Assembly: GCA_020637235.1 (NCBI GenBank)
Contig: JACJWG010000002.1
Location: 186,001 to 250,000 of the forward strand
Source of the DNA: Acidimicrobiaceae bacterium
Lineage (GTDB): Bacteria > Actinomycetota > Acidimicrobiia > Acidimicrobiales > Ilumatobacteraceae
Length of the DNA stretch: 64,000 bases
Direction: 5' to 3'
Shown here: piece by piece, positions 26,880-35,360 of the stretch
Position numbering within the stretch: position 1 is the stretch's first letter
Layout: every line of letters starts with the position of its first letter
Program-made: the position numbers and the translations under genes
Notes under the pieces: model-generated
Database searches by the model: none
Told to the model about the DNA's origin: nothing
Seen by the model: the letters and a program-made list of their open reading frames with translations, nothing else

Positions 26880-27508
26880 TGGGCCTCGTCACCTGGTACG
26901 AACGACGGGTGCTGCCGCGTGCGATCGACATCGCCTGCGGTTCGTCGGGGTTCCGTCAGTTCCGCGCCGACACCGTCGCCGGCACCCACGGCACCGTGCT
27001 CGAGATCGGCTTCGGATCGGGGCACAACCTGGCGCACTACCCCGACGCCGTCGACCGGCTGCTCGCGGTCGACCCGTCGGGCCGGGCGCTCGAGATCGCG
27101 ACACCGCGGATCGAACGGTCGCGTGTGTCGGTCGAGCTCGTCGGGCTCGACGGTCAGCAGATCCCGCTCGACGACGCGAGCGTCGACTGCGTGGTGTCGA
27201 CGTTCACCCTCTGCACGATCCCCGACGTCCAGGCCGCGCTCCACGAGGTGCGCCGGGTGCTGAAGCCGGGTGGCACCTTCCACGTGCTCGAGCACGGGCT
27301 CGCCGACGACCCAGGCGTCCAGCGCTGGCAGCGTCGGTGGAATCCGATACAACGACGTATCGCCGGCGGCTGCCACACCGACCGACACGTGCCCGGCATG
27401 CTCTCCGACGCCGGCTTCACCTGGGCACCCGATGCGCTCTCGCGTGGGTACGCCGGTCGACCGAAGCTGCTCGCTCACCTCACGCAGGTCACCGCTCGCG
27501 TGGTCTGA
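26879..27508 (+). CDS. SAM-dependent class I methyltransferase
   Basis: 209 aa, starting at the ATG in TGATG so that it overlaps psuG by 1 nt. Motif I is VLEIGFGSGHN (~40-50), the acidic SAM ribose residue follows in LLAVDPSG, and post-motifs read IPLDDASVDCVVSTFTLC and EVRRVLKPGGTFHVLEHG. The pattern is close to the METTL7/UbiE-like group. The acceptor is unknown; association with PlsC might suggest a lipid or quinone, but that is speculative. Confidence 0.88.
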   Translation: MGLVTWYERRVLPRAIDIACGSSGFRQFRADTVAGTHGTVLEIGFGSGHNLAHYPDAVDRLLAVDPSGRALEIATPRIERSRVSVELVGLDGQQIPLDDASVDCVVSTFTLCTIPDVQAALHEVRRVLKPGGTFHVLEHGLADDPGVQRWQRRWNPIQRRIAGGCHTDRHVPGMLSDAGFTWAPDALSRGYAGRPKLLAHLTQVTARVV

Positions 27509-27514
27509 CCCGGA

Positions 27515-28465
27515 TCAGGCCCCGGCGCGCACCGAGCCGGCGAGCAAACGCTTCACCTCACCGGCGAGCTCGATCGACGTGTCGGCGTCGGGACCGCAGA
27601 CGCTCATGTCGAACTCGTGCACCCCGACCTCGACGTACGGTGCCAGTGCGTCGGCCACGTCGGCCGGCGTGCCGTACGGCGTGTACTTCTCGAAGGCCTC
27701 GAACGGCAACCCGTAGAACCGTTGCATCGCGCGGCTCACGTGATCGCGTGCCTCCTCCCGGCTGTCACCCACGCCGATCCACGGCTGGTACTTGTGACGC
27801 CACGTCACCCGTCCGCGGCCGGCGGCAGCGGCCTCCGCCTCGCACGTCTCCGCGGCCTGCACGAACCGGCGGGGCGAACACCACGCCCCGAGCCAGCCGT
27901 CGCCGAAGCGGCCGGCACGGCGGATCGCTGCGTCGGAACGCCCGCCGACCAGCACCGGGATCGGCGCCGTCGGGGTGGGGCGGATGCGGCACTCGTGGAC
28001 GGCGAAGAACTCGTCGACGTGGGTGACCGTGTCGCCATCGAGCAGCGCGCGCAGGATCGCGAGTGACGCGTCGCACCGCCGTCCGCGCGTACGCGGATCG
28101 ACACCGCACACCTCCACCTCGTGTCGGTCCTCACCGCCGATGCCCACACCGAACACCACCCGTCCGGGTGCCAACTGATCGAGGGTGACGAGCGACCGGG
28201 CCACCGTGACGGGGTGCCTCAACGGCAGCAGGTACACGCCGATGTGCAGGCCGAGCGTCGGATGAGCGCCCGACAGCCCGGCCATCATCACGATCGCGTC
28301 GGTGCCCGAGCCATCGAGGAACGACACGTGGTCGGCCTGCAGCACCCCGTCGAGACCGGCGTCGGCGAGCGCTCGCACGAGCCGGGCACGCTCGTCCGGC
28401 GCTGCGGTGTTGAACCCCGACGCCGGGACCGCGCCGATGCGGAGTCCGGGATGCGTGGCCGACAT
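27515..28465 (-). CDS. LLM-class (F420-dependent-type) oxidoreductase
   Basis: 316 aa luciferase-like TIM barrel. Typical segments are ADAGLDGVLQADHVSF, LGLHIGVYLLPLRHPV, LVTLDQLAPGRVVFGVGIGG, PVLVGGRSDAAIRRAGRFGDGW and the C-terminal VEVGVHEF. In Actinomycetota many such proteins use coenzyme F420, but FMN use cannot be excluded. The substrate is unknown. The start ATG 28465 is supported by TAGGTT 6 nt upstream. Confidence 0.88.
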   Translation of the reverse strand: MSATHPGLRIGAVPASGFNTAAPDERARLVRALADAGLDGVLQADHVSFLDGSGTDAIVMMAGLSGAHPTLGLHIGVYLLPLRHPVTVARSLVTLDQLAPGRVVFGVGIGGEDRHEVEVCGVDPRTRGRRCDASLAILRALLDGDTVTHVDEFFAVHECRIRPTPTAPIPVLVGGRSDAAIRRAGRFGDGWLGAWCSPRRFVQAAETCEAEAAAAGRGRVTWRHKYQPWIGVGDSREEARDHVSRAMQRFYGLPFEAFEKYTPYGTPADVADALAPYVEVGVHEFDMSVCGPDADTSIELAGEVKRLLAGSVRAGA

Positions 28466-28471
28466 CTCCGG

Positions 28472-28477
28472 AACCTA
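28472..28477 (-). promoter_or_regulatory. -10-like TAGGTT of LLM oxidoreductase gene
   Basis: Reads TAGGTT on the minus strand, 6 nt before ATG 28465. Confidence 0.5.
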
Positions 28478-28505
28478 CCGCGCCACGAGCGGGCATCATG
28501 GAGCC

Positions 28506-29387
28506 GTGCCGGAGGGCGACACGATACGACGGCTGGCCGACCGGATCAGCGAACGCTTCGGCGGGCAGCCCTGCACCCGATGTGTCACACGCGACCCCCG
28601 TCTGGTGGGACTCGACCTCTCGGGCGACGTGCTCGTCGAGGCCGACGCCGTCGGCAAGCACCTGTTCCTGCGCTTCGCCTCGCCGGACGGCACACGGCGC
28701 ACCGTGCACGCCCATCTGCTGATGGACGGTCGGTTCGTGGTCGGTCCGGCGTCGAAGGAGCACACCTGGCGCCGACGACTGGAACTGTGGTTCGCCGACG
28801 GTCGGCTCACGGGGCTCGACGTCCCACTGCTCCGTGTGGTGCCCACGGACCGCGAGCACGAGCTGATCGACCATCTCGGTCCCGATCTGTGTGGGCCCGT
28901 GGCCCCCGATCCGTCGGAGGTGGCCGAACGGTTGCGCCGCGACCCCGAGGTGCCGCTCGCCGGAGCACTGCTCGACCAGCGCAACGTCGCCGGGTTCGGC
29001 AACGTCTACGCCGTCGAGCTGCCGTTCATCGTCGGCGTCTCACCCAACCAGCCGGTCGGCAGCGTGATCGGGCTCGACGGGCTGCTCGCCATCGGCACCC
29101 CGATGATCCGTCAGCACGCGGCGAAGGGCCCGCGCAACACCACCGGGAAGCGGCTCGCGACGCCCGATCACTTCGTGTACGGGCACCAGTCGTGTCCCGT
29201 GTGTGCCTCGTTGTTGCGCCACTGGAACGATCGCGACAGTCCGTGGGGACGCATCTCGTCATGGTGTCCGCAGTGCCAGCGGGTGGACCCGACACGCTCG
29301 GTCGACCTGATACGAGCCCGCCGGCTGCTCGGCCTGCACCCGGTGCGGCGCGACCCCATGTTCCCGCGGGTCAGTGCGGACCCGTGA
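28506..29387 (+). CDS. Formamidopyrimidine/endonuclease VIII-type DNA glycosylase
   Basis: 293 aa base-excision repair enzyme. It starts MPEGDTIRR, giving the catalytic Pro2-Glu3 after Met removal. The H2TH region is visible in LDQRNVAGFGNVYAVE. A C-terminal zinc finger with CPVC and CPQC is intact and carries the finger Arg region (VDPTRSVD). PEGDT rather than PELPE places it with Nei-type enzymes, like mycobacterial Nei, which favour oxidised pyrimidines. Start GTG 28506 follows CATCAT by 6 nt. Its 3' end overlaps the ABC ATPase gene by 17 bp, tail to tail. Confidence 0.93.
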   Translation: MPEGDTIRRLADRISERFGGQPCTRCVTRDPRLVGLDLSGDVLVEADAVGKHLFLRFASPDGTRRTVHAHLLMDGRFVVGPASKEHTWRRRLELWFADGRLTGLDVPLLRVVPTDREHELIDHLGPDLCGPVAPDPSEVAERLRRDPEVPLAGALLDQRNVAGFGNVYAVELPFIVGVSPNQPVGSVIGLDGLLAIGTPMIRQHAAKGPRNTTGKRLATPDHFVYGHQSCPVCASLLRHWNDRDSPWGRISSWCPQCQRVDPTRSVDLIRARRLLGLHPVRRDPMFPRVSADP

Positions 29388-30096
29388 ACCCGAAGCTCGC
29401 CCGCAGATGGTCGTCGGTCAACACCTCCGACGGGTGACCGATCGCCACCACCCGCCCGGCCAGCAGCACCACCACGTCGGCGCCGTCGGCATCGCCGAGG
29501 TCGTGTGTCGCCATCGCGACGGCCGTGCCGCGGGCACGTTCGGCAGCGACCGCCTCGGCGAAGGTCTCGCGACCGTTGGGATCGAGCCCTGCGGTGGGCT
29601 CGTCGAGCAACAACACGTCGGCTCGGCGCGCGAGCGCCTGTGCCAGGTGCGTGCGCTGCTGCTGCCCGCCCGACAGTTCGAGCAGCGGACGATCGGCGAA
29701 CGGTCGGACACCCATCCGGTCGATCGCGTCCTCGCACCACGCCCGATCGGCGCTGGTGGCTCGACGCCACAGCCCGAGCGACGCGAAACGCCCCATCGAC
29801 ACGACATCGGCCGCCCGGATCGGCAACGTGAACGACGACGCCGGCCGCTGGGCGAGATAGCCCACGCGGGCTGGCTGCGTCCCGGGCGCCGCGCCGGCCA
29901 CCTCGACGCCGCCCGCCACCGCCGGGATGAGCCCGGCGAGGGTCTTGAGCAGCGTGGACTTGCCCGAGCCGTTGGTGCCGATGAGGCAGACGCACCCGCC
30001 GGCCGGCACCTCGAACGAGATCCCGTCGACGACGGCGCGACCGCCATATCCGACCGCGAGGTCCCGGGCGACGATCGCCGGCGGTGCCGCGGTCAT
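29371..30096 (-). CDS. Zinc/manganese ABC transporter ATP-binding protein
   Basis: 241 aa. Walker A GTNGSGKST, signature LSGGQQQR, Walker B VLLLDEPTAG and the switch His in ATHDLGD are complete. Q-loop YLAQRPASS is present. It is the third gene of a binding protein-permease-ATPase set of the ZnuABC/MntABC type. Its ATG 30096 overlaps the permease stop by ATGA. Confidence 0.93.
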   Translation of the reverse strand: MTAAPPAIVARDLAVGYGGRAVVDGISFEVPAGGCVCLIGTNGSGKSTLLKTLAGLIPAVAGGVEVAGAAPGTQPARVGYLAQRPASSFTLPIRAADVVSMGRFASLGLWRRATSADRAWCEDAIDRMGVRPFADRPLLELSGGQQQRTHLAQALARRADVLLLDEPTAGLDPNGRETFAEAVAAERARGTAVAMATHDLGDADGADVVVLLAGRVVAIGHPSEVLTDDHLRASFGFTGPH

Positions 30097-31043
30097 CGCC
30101 GTTCTCCCGGGACGTGGCCGTGAGGGTGTTCGGCGCCGTGGACGTGCACGTGCGCCCCGTCGTCGTGGGTGTGGGCGTGACGTTGCACGGCGCCCGGCGG
30201 GATGCCGATCCCGCCGCCGGTGACCGCATCGCGGATCTCCACGCCGGCGAAGGTGGCGAGGAACACCCCCACCGCGACCGCCACCACGCTGGCGCCTGCC
30301 GCGAGGTCGGCGTGGTAACTGACCAGCAGTCCCGCGTAGGTGCACACCGAACCGAGGACGGCGGCGACGAGCATCATCGCGCCGAGTCGACGAGTGACGA
30401 GCGCCGCAGTGGACGCAGGGGCGAGCAGCATGCCGAACACCAGCAGCGTGCCGACCGACTGGAACGAGGCGATGATCGCGACGGCCACGATCACCAGCAT
30501 CAGCGTCTCGTACAGCCGGACTCGGAAGCCCGACGTGGCGGCGAGCTCGGGCTCGATGCACAACAGCAGGAACGGGCGGCGACACGTCCAGGCCACGCCT
30601 CCCACGAACACGACCGCGATCGCCTGCCACCACAGCTCGCTCGCGTCGACGCCGAGCAGCTCGCCGAACAGGATGCGTGTCAGATCGCCCGTGAAGCTGC
30701 GCGCACGCGAGGTGATCATCACGCCGACCGCGAGCATGCCGGCGAAGAACAGCCCGATCGCCGTGTCGCTCGACAGCCGTGACCGGCGGGTGATGACCGC
30801 GACGCCGCCCATCATGACCACCGTGCCGACGGCGGCGCCGAGCACGACGGGCACACCGAGCAGCACCGCGGTCGCGATGCCGGGCAACACCCCGTGGGCG
30901 AGCGCGTCGGCGACGAAGGCCAGCCCGCGGAGGACCACGAACGACCCGACCACGGCGCAACACCAGGCGACGAGCACGCCTGCGTAGAGGGCGCGCTCGA
31001 GGAACTGGTTGTCGACGAACGGGGCGATCAGGGCGTCGTACAT
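30093..31043 (-). CDS. Zinc/manganese ABC transporter permease with His-rich tail
   Basis: 316 aa from ATG 31043 (MYDALIAPF). Eight or nine membrane helices of the ABC-3 family are visible, with LRGLAFVADALAHGVLPG near the N-terminus and FQSVGTLLVFGMLLAPA as the coupling region. The last ~28 residues are His-rich (HAHTHDDGAHVHVHG), on the cytoplasmic side if the topology is standard. They may buffer or sense zinc. It lies between the binding protein and the ATPase. Confidence 0.92.
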   Translation of the reverse strand: MYDALIAPFVDNQFLERALYAGVLVAWCCAVVGSFVVLRGLAFVADALAHGVLPGIATAVLLGVPVVLGAAVGTVVMMGGVAVITRRSRLSSDTAIGLFFAGMLAVGVMITSRARSFTGDLTRILFGELLGVDASELWWQAIAVVFVGGVAWTCRRPFLLLCIEPELAATSGFRVRLYETLMLVIVAVAIIASFQSVGTLLVFGMLLAPASTAALVTRRLGAMMLVAAVLGSVCTYAGLLVSYHADLAAGASVVAVAVGVFLATFAGVEIRDAVTGGGIGIPPGAVQRHAHTHDDGAHVHVHGAEHPHGHVPGERR

Positions 31044-31109
31044 GTGCGGACCTCGATCATGGCGCACCCACGGGTCGCGCCGTGACTCCGCTCCCCCGGC
31101 AGGCGACGA

Positions 31110-32129
31110 TCAGGCCGCGCCGGCGAGCGCATCGGCGATTCGTGTGGCGAGATCCACGACGAATGCCTGGTACCCGCCGGTGTCGGGCAGCTGGTGCGAC
31201 GGCAGCTCGACGAGTGGCACACCCACCTCGCTCGCCACCTGCTCGGCCACCTGTGCCGGCGTGCCGACCTCGGTGAAGATGGCGGCCACACCGGTCTCGC
31301 GCGCCACCTCGGACAACTCGGCGAGATCCTGCGCCGACGCCTCGGCGGTGGACGAGAGCCCGGGGACGACCGCACCGATCAGCTCGCACCCGTACCGGTC
31401 GGCGAAGTACCCGAGCGATTCGTGCCCGGTGACGAGCCGGCACTCGCCCGCCGGGATCGCCGCCATGATCGTGCGCACCTCGGCGTCGAGGGCATCCATC
31501 TCGGCTTCCACCGCGGCGGCTGCGGCGCCGAGGTCGACGCCGAGCACCGCCTCGAGCTCGGTGGCCAGCGCCGGGATCATCTCGCGCATGGTGAGCGGAT
31601 CGGTCCACAGGTGGGGGTCGCCGCCCTCGTGCTCGTGGTCGTGCTCGTCGTCGTGCCCGGCCTCGTCGTCGTGCCCGGCCTCCTCGTCGTGCCCGTGCTC
31701 CTCGCCCTCCGCGAGCTCGCGCACGGTGACGTGATCGCTCACGGAGAACACCGACACCCCGGCGTCGGCGGTCTGCTCGAGCGCCTCCACCAGACCCTCC
31801 TCGAGGTCGAGCCCGTTGGCGACGATCAGCGCAGCACCCTGCATGGTCTCGACGTCGCGCGCCGAGGGCGAGAAGTCGTGCGGGTCCTGTCCGTTGGGGA
31901 TGAGCACCTGCACGTTCGCGGCATCTCCGACGAGCTGGGACACGACGTCGCCGAGGACGCTGTAGGTGACGAGGACGACGGGCTTGCCGTCGACGAGGAC
32001 CGTGGCAGCGGTCGACGCGTCGTCGTCACCGCACGCCGCGACGAGTGCGGCGAGCGCGACGGTGCCGAGCAGGGCGGCGATGGGTCGCCGCGAGCGGGAC
32101 GAGCGGTGGGGAGCGGGTGCAGGCGTCAT
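31110..32129 (-). CDS. Zinc/manganese ABC transporter substrate-binding lipoprotein
   Basis: 339 aa cluster A-I (ZnuA-like) protein. Lipobox LVAAC (Cys33). Metal ligand positions look like PNGQDPHDFSPS (His), GDPHLWTDP (His), VTGHESLGYFADRYG (His) and the C-terminal FTEVG. Between the first and second ligands lies a charged His/Asp/Glu loop with three GHDDEA-type repeats of 18 bp, characteristic of zinc ZnuA proteins rather than manganese MntC. Zinc is therefore favoured. The permease starts 66 bp downstream of its stop. Confidence 0.92.
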   Translation of the reverse strand: MTPAPAPHRSSRSRRPIAALLGTVALAALVAACGDDDASTAATVLVDGKPVVLVTYSVLGDVVSQLVGDAANVQVLIPNGQDPHDFSPSARDVETMQGAALIVANGLDLEEGLVEALEQTADAGVSVFSVSDHVTVRELAEGEEHGHDEEAGHDDEAGHDDEHDHEHEGGDPHLWTDPLTMREMIPALATELEAVLGVDLGAAAAAVEAEMDALDAEVRTIMAAIPAGECRLVTGHESLGYFADRYGCELIGAVVPGLSSTAEASAQDLAELSEVARETGVAAIFTEVGTPAQVAEQVASEVGVPLVELPSHQLPDTGGYQAFVVDLATRIADALAGAA

Positions 32130-32169
32130 CGGGTTCTCACAACAGTGGGTCTCAATCCATTCCCACTAA

Positions 32170-32184
32170 TAGGAATGTGTCCTA
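32170..32184. promoter_or_regulatory. Candidate metalloregulator operator upstream of Zn importer
   Basis: TAGGAATGTGTCCTA is an interrupted palindrome (TAGGA-N5-TCCTA), 41 bp before the ATG of the binding protein. A second inverted repeat, AGTGGG...CCCACT, lies between it and the gene. This AT-richer patch is unlike the surroundings. A Zur or DtxR/MntR-type repressor is plausible; none is encoded in the window. Confidence 0.45.
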
Positions 32185-32270
32185 GTATTGTGTCGCGTGT
32201 CGGCGACGACCGCAACCCACCGACCGCGGCCACCGGCACCTTCGGTACCAGGCACCCGGCCCTCGATCGG

Positions 32271-32276
32271 TACGCT
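32271..32276 (+). promoter_or_regulatory. -10-like TACGCT of Zn-ribbon protein gene
   Basis: TACGCT is 7 nt before GTG 32284, without a ribosome site. It decides this start over upstream GTG codons. Confidence 0.5.
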
Positions 32277-32283
32277 CGCGCCC

Positions 32284-32694
32284 GTGACCGACACCGCTGC
32301 CGCTCCCGCCCAGGTCCCCCTCGTCGACTACCTCGTGCTCGGCGACCACCCGCACCTCGTCGCCCACCAGTGCACCAGCTGTGGTGCACGCTTCTTCGAC
32401 CGCCGCAACGCGTGCGCCGGCTGTTTCGGCACCGAGTTCGAGCCGGCCGACATCGCCACCGAGGGCGTGGTGAAGGCCTTCACCATCGTCACCTTCGCCG
32501 CACCCGGCGTGCCCGTGCCGTTCGTCGCCGCGATCGTCGACTGCGACGGCACCAGCGTGCGCGGCAACATCATCAACACCGAGCCCGACCCCGAGCACGT
32601 GAAGCTCGGCATGAAGGTACGCCTCGCCACCTTCTCCCTCGGCGCCGACGACCAGGGCACCGAGGCGATCGGCTTCGGCTTCGAGCCCGCCTGA
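32284..32694 (+). CDS. DUF35 Zn-ribbon/OB-fold acyl-CoA-binding protein
   Basis: 136 aa. The rubredoxin-like zinc ribbon uses C30, C33, C44 and C47 (QCTSCGARFFDRRNACAGC), followed by an OB fold. Such proteins pair with thiolase-like SCP-x enzymes, as here, and in sterol side-chain degradation or acyl-CoA metabolism form stable complexes with them. The thiolase starts 55 bp downstream. No FadE- or MaoC-like genes lie nearby, so the pathway is undetermined. Confidence 0.9.
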   Translation: MTDTAAAPAQVPLVDYLVLGDHPHLVAHQCTSCGARFFDRRNACAGCFGTEFEPADIATEGVVKAFTIVTFAAPGVPVPFVAAIVDCDGTSVRGNIINTEPDPEHVKLGMKVRLATFSLGADDQGTEAIGFGFEPA

Positions 32695-32749
32695 CCACGT
32701 CCCACCCGCAACCCGCTCGCACGCACGCACCGCACGACAGGAGACTCCA

Positions 32750-33955
32750 ATGGCCGAGAACGTGTACATCCTCGGGATCAACATGACGAAGTTCGGCAAG
32801 CATGCCGACAAAGACGTCGTCGACCTCGGTGCCGAGGCAGCGATGGCGGCGCTCGCCGACGCCGGCGTCACCATGCGCGATATGGGCATCCTGGCGGCCG
32901 GCAACCTGATGAACGCCGGCGCCGGGTTCGGTCAGCGCCTGCAGAAGCAGATCGGCCAGACCGGCATCCCCGTCTACAACGTCGCCAACGCCTGCGCCAC
33001 CGGCGCCACCGCGCTGCGCACCGTGATCATGGCGGTCAAGTCGGGCGAGGTCGACATGGGCCTGGCAGTCGGTGTGGAGAAGCTGGCGGGCGCCGGCCTC
33101 CTCGGCGGCGGCGGGACCCCGAAGAAGGACTCGAAGGTGTGGGAACCGTCAGGTCGCTTCGGCGCCGTCGCCCCCACGGACGGCCGCATCGGCACCGACG
33201 CGATGCCCGGCACCTTCGCGCAGGTCGGCATGGAGTACGGCCACAAGTACGGCGAGGTGAGCTTCGAGACCTTCGCGAAGATCAGCGAGAAGAACCACGC
33301 CCACTCGGTGCTCAACCCGCTCGCGGCGTACTCGAAGCGGTTCACGCTCGACGAGATCATGAACGACATGATGATCGCCTACCCGAACACCCGGCCGATG
33401 TGCTCGGCCAACTGCGACGGTGGCGCCGCGGCGGTCGTCGTGAGCGAGACGAAGCTGCGCACGCTGTCGCTCGGGCAGCAACGGCGCGCCGTGAAGATCT
33501 CGGCCTCGGTGCTCACCACCGACCCGTACGAGGAGGGGTGCCAGATCCTCCCCAACGTCAACACCCTTACTCGCAACGCGGCCAAGATCGCCTACGAGCA
33601 GGCCGGCGTCGGCCCCGAGGACCTGAACCTGGTCGAGCTGCACGACTGCTTCGCCACCGCCGAACTCGTGCACTACGACAACCTGATGCTGTGCCCCGAA
33701 GGCGGCGCCGTCGAGTTCTTCGAGTCGGGCGCGCCGTGGCGTGACGGCTCGACGCCGGTGAACGTGTCGGGCGGTCTGCAGTCGAAGGGCCATCCGATCT
33801 CGGCCACCGGCATCGCCAACATCTGGGAGGTCTGCCACCACCTCCGCGGCGAGGCCGGCGACCGCCAGATCGAGGGTGCCAAGGTGGGCCTCGCCCACGT
33901 GATCGGCCTCGGGTCGGCCTGCGGCGTCCACATCCTCGAGAAGTCGGCCGCCTGA
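32750..33955 (+). CDS. Thiolase-family protein (lipid-transfer/SCP-x type)
   Basis: 401 aa. Nucleophilic Cys82 (ANACATGATA), His in ELHDCFATAE and the C-terminal GLQSKGHPISATG and GSACGVHI match the SCP-x/Ltp2-like thiolase branch. AGGAG sits 6 nt before the ATG. It is paired with the DUF35 Zn-ribbon protein immediately upstream. Retro-aldol or thiolytic cleavage of acyl-CoA is inferred from family; the substrate is unknown. Confidence 0.92.
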   Translation: MAENVYILGINMTKFGKHADKDVVDLGAEAAMAALADAGVTMRDMGILAAGNLMNAGAGFGQRLQKQIGQTGIPVYNVANACATGATALRTVIMAVKSGEVDMGLAVGVEKLAGAGLLGGGGTPKKDSKVWEPSGRFGAVAPTDGRIGTDAMPGTFAQVGMEYGHKYGEVSFETFAKISEKNHAHSVLNPLAAYSKRFTLDEIMNDMMIAYPNTRPMCSANCDGGAAAVVVSETKLRTLSLGQQRRAVKISASVLTTDPYEEGCQILPNVNTLTRNAAKIAYEQAGVGPEDLNLVELHDCFATAELVHYDNLMLCPEGGAVEFFESGAPWRDGSTPVNVSGGLQSKGHPISATGIANIWEVCHHLRGEAGDRQIEGAKVGLAHVIGLGSACGVHILEKSAA

Positions 33956-33981
33956 CCGTCGGCACCACCGGTCGGCGCCAC

Positions 33982-34008
33982 CGTCACAACGGGGTCGTCG
34001 GCGACGTC
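33982..34008 (+). promoter_or_regulatory. ECF41-type promoter (CGTCACA-N16-CGTC)
   Basis: CGTCACA at 33982-33988 and CGTC at 34005-34008 are separated by exactly 16 nt. As I recall the published ECF41 consensus, it is TGTCACA-N16-CGTC; one base differs here. It precedes the FAD oxidoreductase gene, which overlaps the ECF41-like sigma gene, so autoregulation is expected. Confidence 0.65.
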
Positions 34009-34015
34009 GAGACGT

Positions 34016-34030
34016 GCAGGAGGTTCCTGC
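34016..34030 (+). promoter_or_regulatory. Hairpin containing the ribosome binding site of the FAD oxidoreductase
   Basis: GCAGGA-ggt-TCCTGC is a 6-bp stem with a 3-nt loop that includes the AGGAGG ribosome site, ending 1 nt before ATG 34032. It could limit translation. Confidence 0.45.
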
Positions 34031-34031
34031 C

Positions 34032-35360
34032 ATGCACGTCTCGACCCGCGACCACTCGTCCCACCCCGGCCCGGACGGCACCGACGCCGACTTGATCGTC
34101 GTCGGTGCCGGTGTGGCCGGTCTCGCTGCGGCGATGACCGCGGCTGCCACCGGCCGCCGGACACTCGTCGTCGACGCCCACGGTGTCGGCGGTCGCGGTC
34201 GCACCGCCGACCACCACGGATGGTCGCTGAACGTCGGCCCGCACGCGCTCTACCGACGAGCCGCGCTCGAGCAACTGCTGGATCGGCACGGCATCGTGTG
34301 CGCCGGCGGCATGCCTGCCACCGATGACGCCTGGCTGGTGCGTGACGGCGCTGCCCACCCACAGCGCCTGTCACCGGGTGCGATCGCACGCACCTCGCTG
34401 CTCGGACGACGCGACCGCCTGCGTCTGCTCGCGCTCCTCGCTCGCGTCCAGCGCCTCGACCCGGAGCGCCACGTCGGCCGCAGCCTCGCCGACTGGCTGC
34501 GCGAGGTGCCCGTCCCGGTTCGACAGTTCGTCGAGATGTTCGCGCGAGTCGGCACCTACACCCACGCGCCGGAGGTGCTCGACGCCGGTGCGGCGTTGCG
34601 CCAGGTACAGCTCGCCGTCGGTCCCGGCGTGCGCTACCTGGACGGCGGGTGGGCGACGATGCTCGACGCGATGGCGTCACGGGTGCGATCGCTCGGCGGG
34701 GAGATCCGCACCGGGGTCGAGGTGTCGGCCGTCCGCAGCCTCGCCGGCGGCCCCGGCGTCGAGGTGCATCTCGCCGGCGGCACCGTGGTCCTCGCCACGG
34801 GAGCGGTGATCGCCACCGGCGGCCCCGACACGGCGAGCCGCCTCACGGGGCGGCCGGTCGTCGGGGTCGAGCGGCTCACCCCGCCGGTCACCGCGTCGGC
34901 GCTCGACCTGTGCCTCACACGCGCCGTGCCGCGCGTGGCGTTCGCCCTCGACGAACCGCTGTACCTGTCGGCCCACGCGCCGGCCGCACGGCTGGCGCCG
35001 GCGGGCGGCGGTCTCGTGTCGGTGCTGCGCTACCACGCGCCCGGCGCCGACCCGGCGCCCGCCGACATCGCGCGAGGCGAACTGCGCGCGTTCGCGACCA
35101 CGGCCGGCATCGTCGGTCGCGACGTCGCCCACGAGCGCTACCTGCATCGGGTGGTGGTCGCGCACGGAGCCCCCACCGCAGCAGGCGGCGGCCTGCCGGG
35201 ACGGCCGCAGGTCGACTGCCTCGGCCTGCCCGACGTGGTGGTGGCCGGCGACTGGGTCGGACCCACGGGTCTGCTCGCCGACGCCTCGGCGGCGAGCGGG
35301 GTCGAGGCGGCCGAGACCGTGTGCCGCCGGCTCGACGAGCGTGGCACGATCGCCGCATGA
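34032..35360 (+). CDS. FAD-dependent NAD(P)-binding amine oxidase/phytoene desaturase-like oxidoreductase
   Basis: 442 aa from ATG 34032. The dinucleotide-binding motif VVGAGVAGLAAA is at ~23-34, with acidic VVDAHGVGGRGRTADHHGW next. The C-terminal FAD motif is VVVAGDWVGPTGLLADASAASG. The closest families are the CrtI-like and amine oxidase flavoproteins. It overlaps the sigma gene by ATGA and sits behind an ECF41-type promoter, as typical COE (oxidoreductase) partners of ECF41 factors do. Substrate unknown. Confidence 0.88.
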   Translation: MHVSTRDHSSHPGPDGTDADLIVVGAGVAGLAAAMTAAATGRRTLVVDAHGVGGRGRTADHHGWSLNVGPHALYRRAALEQLLDRHGIVCAGGMPATDDAWLVRDGAAHPQRLSPGAIARTSLLGRRDRLRLLALLARVQRLDPERHVGRSLADWLREVPVPVRQFVEMFARVGTYTHAPEVLDAGAALRQVQLAVGPGVRYLDGGWATMLDAMASRVRSLGGEIRTGVEVSAVRSLAGGPGVEVHLAGGTVVLATGAVIATGGPDTASRLTGRPVVGVERLTPPVTASALDLCLTRAVPRVAFALDEPLYLSAHAPAARLAPAGGGLVSVLRYHAPGADPAPADIARGELRAFATTAGIVGRDVAHERYLHRVVVAHGAPTAAGGGLPGRPQVDCLGLPDVVVAGDWVGPTGLLADASAASGVEAAETVCRRLDERGTIAA

